64,000 nucleotides of DNA, from assembly GCA_021292165.1 (NCBI GenBank), contig CM037878.1, positions 290,332,971-290,396,970 of the forward strand, read 5' to 3'. The notes below the pieces were generated by a model that made no database searches, was not told the DNA's origin, and was given only the letters and a program-made list of their open reading frames with translations. The position numbers were made by a program, and so were the translations under genes. Each line of letters opens with the position of its first letter. The first letter of the stretch is position 1. This stretch comes from Shinisaurus crocodilurus. Taxonomy: Eukaryota; Chordata; Lepidosauria; Squamata; Shinisauridae. Positions 50,225 to 60,329 of the stretch are shown piece after piece.

Positions 50225-51881
50225 CACAAAAATATAAATGCCACTTTATTGTAGAAAAGCATATCACAACTGTAAAAAAAATGGACCAAAAACCTCTTTA
50301 CAAATAAATTAGCATGGCTTCCATTTGGGACCATAACTTTTCAAGGCCTAAAGTGTGTTTTTTAATGACTTTGAATGAGTATTATAGATGCAAATACACA
50401 AAATAATTTACGTATATCCAAAAAGTCACATATGTTTAACAAAAAGCACAACCTGGTTATCGGTATATTCACAGTTCAGATCCGGTGATGTGCAATGTGC
50501 ATAGGTCGCTCTGATGTGCACCTACAAACAGAGGATGGTCCTTTCTCTCCAATGCTGGAGAAATCTCCACAACTGCAGAGCATTTCACAGCACTGGAGAG
50601 AATGGAGCAGCCCCGGCTGCATAAAACACCGCAAATTCATCAGAGCCCCCATATCGCCTTAGTCTGAAGCCAGCATCCTTACACTGTCGAGGGCATCCGA
50701 CTAAACATCAGGCCTGAAGTGCTGAAGGTGGAGACCGGCAGTCCTGAGCAAATAAATAAGTGCAAAATTAACAAGGCTTTTTTTCTTCCTTTGGGGTTGG
50801 AACCCTGGCTTGAATGCAAGACAAAGAAAAGCAAAACAACAGTGTTCATCTCCCACGCTAGGCTTTTATCTCCCACATTCTTTCTGCCCAGAAGAGAGTT
50901 TCTATCTGAACAGGGTTTTTTTTCCATTGCTTGGTTTGAAAAAGCAAAAAAGGAAAAAAGGGAACAAAGAAATCAGTCGGCCTTAAAAAAAAAAAAAGGA
51001 ACAAAGAAATCAGAGTCGGCCTTTAAAGAAAATAACTATTTATAGATTACATGGAGGGAGACGGGGTGACTGGGAAATGTTATTGTTTGCAATAAAAAGG
51101 AAGTAAATCTTGTCTGTACGGGGCCCTGAAGCAGGAGCTGAAGGTGGGTCTGGCATTGTGGAAAAGGTGGCTCAGGTCTGGTGCTCAGGCCTTCACCGGG
51201 GGCATGGTAGCTGCTGTTGCACTGCTGCTCCTTTCCACCAGACCGACAGGCTGTGGGGCAATACTTTAAACCCCCCCCCCCCAAACTATCATCGACCTTT
51301 GGAAAGCGGGGTTAGGACTGCTTCTGCATGACTCCTCCTGGATGGCCCAGGGCCTTTCATGTGGGAAGGAGGGGCACTGCTGCGGCTCCCACGCCGCCAG
51401 AGTGACGTAAGAAGCCAGGACAGGAAGAAGGGCCAAATGCAGTAAGGGGTGGAGACAGAGTGGAGCAGAACTCCAGGTTGAGCCCAGCGCCAAACTCAAG
51501 GGCAGGCGTCTGTTCAGTGTTGCTGCTACCTCCCATAATCTAATTACCTGGCTTATCCGACTAATTCTGTGTGTCCTTCTAGGGTAGATGGACAAATGGA
51601 TATTGCTTGTAGATTAGGAAAAGAGGGCATGTTGTGTCTTTGGTGTGCAAAACTGACTCACCTCTCTCTCTCTCTCTCTCTCGCATCAGGCACAAAACTT
51701 CCAGGCAAACAGAGAGGGCTTGGGCAGGTGTGGGAATCACTCTTGGCTTGGGGTTACCGCCTCTGTGCTCCCCACGGCTCAGAGAAGCCCATGTCTACAG
51801 CGAGCCCCAGCTGTGGCCCTTGCCGGAAGTTTCGCAGTTTCAGCCAGTGTTGCCCAGCAACCTCTGTGCCTAGTTTCTCTG
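50225..51881 (-). other. C2CD3: Probable 3'UTR of the C2CD3-like gene
   Basis: Runs from the stop at 51882 to a poly(A) signal at 50245-50250 on the minus strand. It has no recognisable transposon over 1.6 kb, which is unusual in this window and fits an exonic 3'UTR. It contains a TC repeat (51660-51682) and A-rich patches near 50980-51000. Confidence 0.5.
50245..50250 (-). promoter_or_regulatory. Poly(A) signal of the C2CD3-like gene
   Basis: AATAAA on the minus strand in the context CTACAATAAAGTGGC. Cleavage would fall near 50225-50235. Confidence 0.5.
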
Positions 51882-52031
51882 CTAGGTTTTTTTGGAGAAC
51901 TGTGCAGAAAATATTCTAGCAATCCTTTTCGTTTCCTCTTCTGACAGCTGAGCCGGCGTCAAGCTCAGCTTGTGGCGGTTCTGCCTTCGGTATGGGATTC
52001 CGCCGGCTGCGGCATCGCCACCCTTTCCAGT
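51882..52031 (-). CDS. C2CD3: Last coding exon, probably C2CD3
   Basis: A minus-strand exon of 150 bases after the acceptor CTTGTTTCAG (AG at 52032-52033). It is open in one frame for 49 codons to TAG. The translation has IPYRRQNRHKLSLTPAQLSE then EETKRIARIFSAQFSKKT, a basic and amphipathic C terminus that looks like real protein. The other two frames stop early. In mammals the next gene upstream of UCP3 on the same strand is C2CD3, a centriole-associated C2-domain protein needed for cilium assembly, and its 3' end faces UCP3. I could not confirm the sequence from memory, so the name rests on position and strand. Upstream exons were not found in the remaining 12 kb. Confidence 0.5.
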   Translation of the reverse strand, partial: TGKGGDAAAGGIPYRRQNRHKLSLTPAQLSEEETKRIARIFSAQFSKKT

Positions 52032-52919
52032 CTGAAACAAGAAAGAAAGTCAAACTTCCGCTCAGAGATCAGCTCTTTAATAATCATTAAAAAATTGCTT
52101 CGGTTTTAAGTGCATTTCCAGCAAAATCATGTCCTTCTGTCTAAATGAGTTGTATTGCCAAGCTGAGTGACTTTGAAAATAAAGAGAACCAAGATGATAA
52201 GAGCTCCTGACTGGTGTCTTCAAATATTTCCTACAAAATCTGCTTTTGCAGCTTTTTTCCCGCCCTCCTCACTGAAGGATTCCTCCCTCTATCCCGCTCA
52301 TGTTCCAGAACAATTCTACATCTCATCCCAACAGGACTGGGGCTTATTGTGGAAGGTGTAGCTTTGCTGCTCTATCTGCACACACACACCCCGGTCCACC
52401 CCCACTTTAAAAATGAGAGCTATCTGTGAGCACGACAGAGGGGAAGTGCATCTTTCAGTTCCTGATCTGAAGTGCCTCTCCCAGAACTGTACATGTTTGC
52501 TGCATTTCCCCTCTGCTGTCAGAAATGACTGGGGTGGGGGAAGGAAGCAGATTCATAAGACTTTCTTGAAGCAGAAGGGTGAAGTGGCAGGACTGTTCCT
52601 GTCCCTCACCCCGAAAGGGAGGTAAAGCTGCGCAGCCCCCAAAGTACTCACTTTGCCAAAAGGAAATGCGCTGCAAGATTGGGTGGGGGGAACCTATTCT
52701 CGTTTGCTACTTTTGGCTGCTGTTTTTAAAAAGCCAAATGAAATGGGGGGGGGGGGAGAAGGGCTCCCTTGCCAATTCCCACGAATTGTAGAAGCAGAAT
52801 TGTGCAAAAAAACCATGCAACAATACATTGCTGTTAACGTAGCACAGTGGCCGAGAGAGCTGGAAAGTCCCCAATTCAAATCCTGGCCACCCATGAGCCA
52901 ACAAGGCCGCCTAGGAGCA

Positions 52920-53105
52920 AAGGAACACCTGAAGCTGCCTTAGACTGAGTCGGACCACTGGCCCATCTAGCCCAGCACTGACCGGCAGCCGTGGCTCTCC
53001 AGGGTTTCAGGCGGGGGTTCTTCTCTAGCCCTACTTCGGGATGCCAGGAATTGAACCTGGAGCCTTCTCTATGCAAAGTACGCGCTCCACCACTGAGCTA
53101 CCGCC
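52920..53105 (-). mobile_element. tRNA-derived SINE (reverse)
   Basis: Read on the minus strand it starts GGGGCGGTAGCTCAGTGGTG with the B box GGTTCAATTCC, the tRNA promoter pair, then GAAACCCTGGAGAGCCACGG and CAGTGCTGGGCTAGATGGGC, ending AAGGCAGCTTCAGGTG. The best preserved A and B boxes of this family in the window. Confidence 0.8.
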
Positions 53106-53479
53106 CCTCCCCGAGGTAAGCTACTTTCTGAGCTTCAGTGGCTAACCCCTTTGCTGGCTTACGTTAAAGGGTTTATTTAAAAGTTTTATATCCTACCTGT
53201 CAGATTTGGATAAATGCTACACCCAAGATGGCTGACATTAACAAGGTTTTTTTTTTAAAAAAAAAAACAAAACCCAAAACAATAAAAACAATTAAATAAA
53301 CTGAGAGATGGTAGATAAAAGGGCAAAGTTAAACCACAAAAAAAGGGCTGGGCAAAATCACGGAGAAGGCCAGGCTAAAAGCATGCAAAAAACAGAGACA
53401 CCTTCAGATGGTAATGGAATACTAACAGAGAGAGGGGGCCAGGCAATTCTCCCGGAGCAGGGAGTGCCAGAGGCCAGGG

Positions 53480-53770
53480 GCTGCCACCAAGGAGGCCCTC
53501 TTCGCTCCATGGAAGAGCACCCGCCTTTCATGCAGGAGGCCCGTCTGGGCAGGGCTGGGAAAGACGCCCACCTGACACCCTGCGGAGAGGCTGCCAGTCA
53601 GTGTGTAGATCAACCTTCCCCAAACGGGTGCCCTCCATGCTGGCTGGGTATGATGGGAGTTGTAGTCCAACACATCTGCAGGGCACCAGGTTGGGGAAGG
53701 CTGGGGTAGATAATACCGAGCCGGAGGGCCAATGGCCTGACGGCACAAGGCACCTGCCTCTCTCGCATCG
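53480..53770 (+). mobile_element. tRNA-derived SINE interrupted by a MITE
   Basis: Left part GAGCACCCGCCTTTCATGCA to CAGTCAGTGTGTAGAT, right part AATACCGAGCCGGAGGGCC to CACCTGCCTCTC. The type C MITE at 53611-53703 sits between them and has duplicated a piece of the SINE as its target. Confidence 0.65.
53611..53703. mobile_element. Type C MITE nested in a SINE
   Basis: 93 bp, ends CAACCTTCCCCAAACGG and GGTTGGGGAAGGCTG, flanks GTGTAGAT and GGGTAGAT (7 of 8 identical). One arm is shortened. The duplicated 8 bases belong to the SINE body, which proves the order of insertion. Confidence 0.8.
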
Positions 53771-54625
53771 CAACATGGAAAAGAGCAAAACCCCCCCCCC
53801 CAACAGCCTCAGTGGATGGGCAGGATCTTTACTGTAAGGATTATTTTAGTATTAACATTTATATACCGCCTTAGTGGCTAAAAATCCGCCAAGGCAGTGA
53901 AGAACAATTTAAAACGATAAAATTTTAACACAATAAAAGAACATGGTAAAAAAATGGTAAAACATTAAAGTCACATTGAGTCTTCACACCCTTTCTAAAA
54001 GCGAAAAGAGATTACAACAGGATAATGGATGGGAAACACTTTTATCACTCAAACAATGCTGTACAGATGCTAGTATTTGCTCAAGTTGTATTAGTTATGC
54101 AGGTGGCAGAACCCAGCTGTTCTCAACACAGACTTGGGTTGCTTTGGAGAACTATCTGGACATTTTAAAAATGCAGAGGACAAAACAGGTCTGGCTGCAT
54201 TATGTGCCTGCAGGCAACCTGAAAGGAGCACAGGAGGAGTGGAAGTCAAACTCAGCTCTGCAACGTTAGGCCCCGGTTGGGAATCAGCCTCTTTCTCTTC
54301 TGCAAAGCACAGGGGGGGGGGGCAGCCTGGCTTCTGGTCACAAGCTAAACATACACGAACAGCTGGCTGTCTCGCCTTTCACCTACTGAGCAGGTCTCGA
54401 ACTTGCACGGTTAGACCCAAGGAAGGGTCACTGACTACTGGAATAGCCTGCCTAGGGAAATGGGGCATTCTCGACCAGGGTAACTGTGTCCAATCAAGTC
54501 TGCTTTAAAATCTTGTCTTGATTCTGTGCGTTTAAGCATCTTCTGTCCCGCACAGCTTCCTCTGCTGCTTACTTGGACCAAAAGATTCAGTGTCTGAATA
54601 AAATGGCAGTCAAATGTGTGCCATA

Positions 54626-56564
54626 TCTATATATATAAAAGAAAGTGTCCTGACTGATTGACTGACTCATAAACACCCAGCTCAAACCGTTTAATCTAGG
54701 AACGTGAAATTTTGAAGGAACATTGCTTTTATGACGTAGAGCCCCACTAAGGAAGGATTTTTGGAAATTCCGTCCCTAAGGGGATGAAAAAAGGGGGCAA
54801 AATCGCCCCACTCTCATATCTCCTATGGGCAAAACAGGGCAGCAGTTCTGCAAATAGGCCTCACATAATTGCTGCAGGAGCTAATAGGAGCAGTTATGCA
54901 AATATGCAAATCTCCCCTAGGCCATTTAGAATGTTCTCTGAGGGGGTGAAAAGGGAGGGAAACTTTTTAAATGACTGAATGACTGCTGTGTGCGGGACGT
55001 TGTCGCATAGGCTCCATCACGTTTTGACGGATCCGCCCCAAACTTGGCATGCATACTCTCCATCACCCAAGGACAAAGACTGGCAGGTTCAAATCTCCGA
55101 AAAAACCCTAGCTGCGCCTGTACGGCCCAAAATAGATTAGAGCCATTGGCGTCAGTTGGAATGTTCGCAGGGGCCATTCAGGAGCGGTTATGCAAATCGC
55201 TCCAACGACATATAGAATGTTCGTATGAACTGCCACAGGGCCCAACCAGGAGCAGATATGCAAATCTCTCCTGCGTCAAAACAGAATGTTCATATGAACC
55301 ACAGCCGGGGCGGAGCTGGGATTTCATTGTTGGGTAGTCCCGGGGGGGGGGCAAGCTGGGATTACATTGTTGGGTAGTCCCGGGGAGGGGGAGAGCAGGG
55401 CTTTCATTGTGTAGTCCCGGGGGGGCGGAGCAGGGCTTTCATTGTGTGATCCCAGGGGGGTAGGGCTTCCATTGTTGTGTAGTCCCAGGGGGAGCAGGGA
55501 TTTCATTGGGTAGTCCCGGGGACGACAACAGAGATTGATTATGTAGTCCCGGGGGGGGTGGGGGGGGTGAGCTGGGGATTTCATTGTTGTGTAGTCCTGG
55601 GGGGGGGGGGGGGGAGCTGGGATTTCATTGTTGTGTAGTCCTGGGGGGGGGAGCTGGGATTTCATTGCGTAGTGCTGGGGGACACACACAGGGATTTCAT
55701 TGTGCAGTCCTGGAGGGGGGGGAACAGGGATTTCACTGTGTAGTCCCAGGAGGGGGGGGGAACAGGGATTTCACTGTGTAGTCCCGAGGGGGGGAGGAGC
55801 AGGGATTTCATTGTGTAGCCCTGGGGGGGGGCAGAGATTTGATTGTGTAGTCCCGGGGGGGGGAGCATGGGATTTCATTGTTGTGTAGTCCTGGGAGGGG
55901 GCAGGGATTCATTGTGCAGTCCCGGGGGGGGGGAGCTGGGATTTCATTGTGTAGTTCAGGGGGGAGCTGGGATTTCAACTGTGCAGTCCCCGGAGGGGGG
56001 ACACAGGGATCTCATTGTGTAATCCCGGGGGGGGGGGGAGCAGGGATTTCATTTTTGTGTAGGTACCCGGGGGGGGGGGAGCAGGGATTTCATTGTGCAG
56101 TCCTGGGGGGGGGGAGCCTGGGATTTCATTGTGAGTTCTGGGGGGGGGGAGCAGGGATTTGAATTGTGCAGATCCGGAGGTGGGGAGCAGGGATATCATT
56201 GTGCATGTCCGGGGGGGAGGACACAGGGATTTGCACTGTGTAGGTCCTGTGGGACAAGGGATTTCATTGAGCGTCCCGGGGAAAGGGAACAGGGATTTCA
56301 ATTGTGTAGTCCAGGGGGGAAGCAGAGGATTGTCATTGTGCAGTCCCGGGGGAGGAACAGGGATTTCATTGTGCAGTCCCGGGGGAGCTGGAAGTCCTGG
56401 GGGAGCTAGGATTCCATTATGTAGTCCTGGGGGAGCTTTCCTATGGAGTGATTCAAAACAGCGGTCAGCGACCTTAAGGAATTTCGAACAAATAGTGCCT
56501 ATAGGAAAATGACGACCCGTGCAAACTTGGCACAGTCACTCTTCATCACGCGAGCGAAAGCTAG
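54626..56564 (+). mobile_element. Helitron-like element carrying a minisatellite
   Basis: The left end TCTATATATATAAAAGAAAG is preceded by A, and the right end CTAG is followed by T, the A|T insertion and TC...CTRR pattern of Helitrons. The region just before the right end (CACGCGAGCGAAAG) is GC-rich as the 3' hairpin should be, but the hairpin is decayed. No Rep/helicase coding sequence, so non-autonomous. Most of the interior is a G-rich minisatellite. Confidence 0.5.
55310..56430 (+). repeat. G-rich minisatellite, about 30 units
   Basis: Units of about 33-45 bases built from GGGATTTCATTGTGTAGTCC followed by a run of 5 to 15 G and AGCAGGG or AGCTGGG. I count about 31 units, with variation mostly in the G run. 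All G runs are on the plus strand. Open frames across it are by-products of the repeat. Confidence 0.9.
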
Positions 56565-57531
56565 TATTCCATATACAGATTAGGCCTCTGCTTAGCGTGA
56601 CTCACTTGGCCCCGCCCCTGCACAGGATGTCCTGCAAAAAGCAGTGCCCGGCTTTCTCCATAGGTCTCATCCACCCCTGCGATGGATTCTGAAGCTGCAG
56701 GCCAGGCAACTCCTCTTGCTAGGCTGCCTGGTGGCCTCCTTCACAGCTTTGGAGGGTGGAATTAAAAGCATGCCCCCCCCTTTCACCCTCATGATGGTCC
56801 ACGGTCTTTTGCTCTTAATCACAGACTCCAAGGGGCCTTTCCAGATGATCGTGGGAAACCCTCCACTAGCTTCCCTTTTGTTATTCAGGCGCACATCCTG
56901 TGGTCAGGGGACTGCAAGGAAGCGTTCTCTGAGTGGCCTTATTAGCCAATTTCAAACGTTGTGGCCGCTCCTGAGCTACTGCTGAACGGATGGTTTAAAA
57001 AGCCAAACAAAGGACATTGATATTATGCTTATATGCCTTCTCTTTAAATATCTGCAGGGGCACTGGAGCGCTGACAGTGCTCTCGAGATGCTAAGATGGC
57101 AGCTGATGCTCTCTGCACTGTCTTCGCGGGCAAGTGTCGCTGTAACAGCTGAAAACACTAAAGTTACAGAAAGTGCAACCAGCTTGGTGCTCGTGTCACT
57201 GACCTCTGTACAGCTTTAGTCAGCAAGTGATGCGGGATACACAGAGCGAGAAGTGCCAACTCAGGTTTTTCCCAGTGTGCGCGTCTCCCACCTTTCCACA
57301 TCTTGACGTGCTGGAGAATTGTTTAGCACGCTTCCTATTTCAACGCCGGACCCATGAACTGAGCTGGAGCGGAGCTGGCAGGATCCAGCTTGTTACAGAA
57401 GACGCTGCCTCCTATTTCTGGGTCATTTAAAGATATGTCAGCTGGCCAGCCCCCAGCTTGGGCAGCTGCCTGGTACACTAAGGCTGCAATTCACACCAGT
57501 CCAGTGGATTTTAAACAGGGTGACTCTAGAG

Positions 57532-58395
57532 CAGTGATGGCGAACCTTTTTGAGCCCAAGTGCCCAAAGTGCAACACAAAACCAACATATTTATTTCAAA
57601 GTGCCAACACGGCAATTAAACCTGAATACCGAGATTTAGTTTTAGAAAAACAACTCATACAGTTGTCCGAACTAATTAACATCTTTGTCTTAAAAGAAAA
57701 ACACAAATAACAGAGCTTTCAAAATTATTGTACACATAGCCTGAAGGGAATTTATACAAACTTTTTAAATAATTAGGCACATGTATTTTGGATAAGGGAT
57801 TCTCAACTTGTAATATGATTATATGCCAGACTGAAATTGTATGGGGCAAGCTTTACCCCGGGTCCTTTCCGTGCTTCTACAGGTGTCGGATTAGTAAAAG
57901 TAAAAGTCAACCTGTACTAGGATGAGCAAGATAAACAAGAAAACTAAACGTGCTTAACACATTTTAAACACGTTATGTCTTGGACTGCAAACACTGCATT
58001 AGGTAAAAGTTTGCATTGGGCATGCTTTTGCACAATTAATGTGGTTTTTGCTATTGCATGCATGCTGATAATTTGTCAAACCTTGGCTCATACTCTGTTA
58101 GTTTGAGAGCAACACATGCAGCACTCAGGTCAACTGTCAGGGCTTTACATCCAAGCCATGCTCTGTGCATCATTCTTTAAAATCTTTTAAATGTGATAGC
58201 AATGTAGAAAAGAATTCTGTAACAGGAATTCTAGAATAAAATCATTCTGTTCCACACTGTGAGAAAGAACAAAATCATTAGTGTTTTGCAGAAGGGGACA
58301 GTCTTTTTGCGATCTGGTGACCAATGGCTCGAGTGTCCACAGAGAGGTCCCTGCGTGCCAGCTGTGGCACCCATGCCATAGGTTCGCCATCACTG
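57532..58395. mobile_element. 864-bp hAT element with long similar ends
   Basis: Ends CAGTGATGGCGAACCTTTTT and AGGTTCGCCATCACTG (16-base perfect inverted repeat), flanked by CTCTAGAG and CCCTAGAG (7 of 8). No complete transposase frame was seen. The terminal sequence resembles hAT families known to have spread horizontally among tetrapods, but I cannot name the family without a search. Confidence 0.85.
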
Positions 58396-58737
58396 CCCTA
58401 GAGTAAAGCAGTGACTGCTTCACAGTGCCAGTGCCGTGCTTGAGAGAAATTCCGGAAGGGCAGCTGTGTGAGCCACCTGCAAGCAGAAGCCAGGAGCCCC
58501 ACGGCATCCGAGAGGCGCCCATTTAATGTGGCACGGTGAGCTTCAGACCCAAGACCCTACTGGGTCCAGCTAGGGGAAAAGCAGTTTTCAGGAGTCCAGG
58601 TGAAAATGGGACATACTGAAAGCAAAAGGCCCTGCATGCGACATTCCTCAACTGAAGCCGAAGGGTAGTCAATTGTTTAAGGGTTTACAAGCCCACGGAC
58701 AGGTCCAGGTTGCACCCAGCATTGCAGGCCAGGGCTC

Positions 58738-58823
58738 ATAGATTTCATAGAGTTGGAAGGAGCCTACAAGGCTATCGAGTCCAACCCCCTGCTTAATGCA
58801 GGAAACTAGAGGAGGGGTCTCCC
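58738..58823 (-). mobile_element. 5S-derived SINE with CR1-type tail, truncated copy
   Basis: On the plus strand: TTTCATAGAGTTGGAAGGAG, CAAGGCTATCGAGTCCAACC, CCCTGCTTAATGCAGGAAAC, TAGAGGAGGGGTCTCCC. It is the complement of the tail and the junction of the other three copies, with the 5S head missing, consistent with 5' truncation. Confidence 0.65.
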
Positions 58824-59509
58824 AATTTGTCTGATTCCACCTGTGGGATAATGATCACTTGTAGTGACTTCCCTAAAGCAGATCTCTACCCCACAGGAAA
58901 AGCAGCGGGACCAAATCTGATCTGATGAAGAAAAGAGTCCAAGAATAGAGGCTCTATTTGAGCACTAGGTAGCAGGAACTATATAATGCCAAATCTTCCC
59001 TGCAGGACAAGAAGGGCACAAGATGGCCACCTTATTCTGCAGAAGAACAATTTACCACAGTGCTGCTGCACTGACTCCACTCATTTCAATGGTGAATGGC
59101 ACCAGCTACCTTCAAGTCTGACATGCGAGAGCGTTTTGCGCACGCCAAGCAAATTAAGAACACCCAAACTCATAAAATTCATAGCACCAAATGGTGGATT
59201 TTTCCAGCAGCTTCAATTTACACCACCATCCCGTTCTAAAGCTGAAAATTCCCTGGACGTTGCCACTGCATAGTTTCCAGAGCACCATTCGGAATCATGT
59301 CATGTTTACCCCCTTCCTCGCCAAGGGAAAGCACTTGGCCGGGTTCAGCTCAGGACAGATGTACGAACGCCAGTTAACACCCGACCTGGCTGGCTCATCC
59401 TTTTCAGGGATTACAGACAAACACATGCCCAAGGGGGCATGTGGATTTAAACTTCTGGGGCCTGTTGCAAGTCATCTCGCCCAATGATCTGCACCCGCTG
59501 CTGTTTGTC

Positions 59510-59660
59510 AAGAGTGGCTGGTACCACTCAGCAGCAGAACACAGGCTTGGCATGCGGAAGGACCCCGGTTAAGTCCCTGGCGTCTCCAGTTAAAGGACCC
59601 TGGGAAAGAGCCAAGGCAAAGCAGTAACAGGCAATACACCTGGCCTGGCTGGGGTGAAGA
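59510..59660 (+). repeat. Decayed tRNA-derived SINE
   Basis: GTGGCTGGTACCACTCAGCA, TGGCATGCGGAAGGACCCCG, TCTCCAGTTAAAGGACCCTG and AACAGGCAATACACCTGG follow the order of the 43192-43395 family at low similarity. Confidence 0.4.
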
Positions 59661-59924
59661 AGCAGTGATGGAAGAAAGAGATCCTCTGCGTACCACAGGT
59701 GAGACGTGCACTTCCATTCAGACCACCCCCATGTGCACAGAGGCCCTGACTTTCTCTCTAGTGCCAGGGAGCTGGAAAAAGCAAGGAATGCGAGCCCGCT
59801 TGCTCACCTGCCCACGTTTTGGCACTGCTGGGACCAGGGCAAAGGGAGGCCCGGGGGGGGGGAGGCCTGTAATGCCTGAAGGAATATAGGAAGGTGACTT
59901 CTAGCAGACCAGACTATTTCTCCA

Positions 59925-60085
59925 TCCAGCCCAGCACTGACTACTCTGACAGGCAGCAGCTCTCAGTCGGAGACAGGCCTTTCCTATCACCTGCTACCTG
60001 AGCCTTTCAAACTGGAGATACCAGAGACTGAACCTGGAACCTTCTGCATGCAAAACATGTGTTCTACCACAGAGCTCAAGGGCGA
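59925..60085 (-). mobile_element. tRNA-derived SINE (reverse)
   Basis: Plus strand shows CATCCAGCCCAGCACTGACT, CTATCACCTGCTACCTGAGC, CAAACTGGAGATACCAGAGA, TGAACCTGGAACCTTCTGCA and CTACCACAGAGCTCA, the complement of a B box and A box at the right. Confidence 0.7.
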
Positions 60086-60329
60086 AAGGCAGCTGCAGGC
60101 AGGTACCCTCCCTCGGGCCTGGGTTCACCCCTCCCTTGTGCTACCAACTGCCACTGCTGCCACTTAGATCCAACTCCATGACCTGCTGAACTTTGCCACT
60201 ACAAATCTTGGTAGAATTCTCGGTATCGAGATTGACAGCGATACCTGCAGTATTCCACTTCATTAAGTCCCATGAAATAATAGAGACACCGAAGTGGGGA
60301 ATGGTGGGTGGGTTGTGTGAATGCACAGA

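Noticed and set aside
55324..56512. Several overlapping open frames giving PPPG-rich or GGGG-rich repeats
   Set aside because: They are translations of the G-rich minisatellite. Frames shift with each change in G-run length, so no protein is expected.
56644..56985. A 113-codon plus-strand frame
   Set aside because: Runs through a C-rich tract, shows no domain, and has no splice context. Probably decayed repeat or intron.
57025..57219. An exon-like stretch with reasonable amino-acid composition in both directions
   Set aside because: The minus-strand version lacks a GT donor after CCCCTGCAG, and the plus-strand version has no partner exons. I could not match it to C2CD3.
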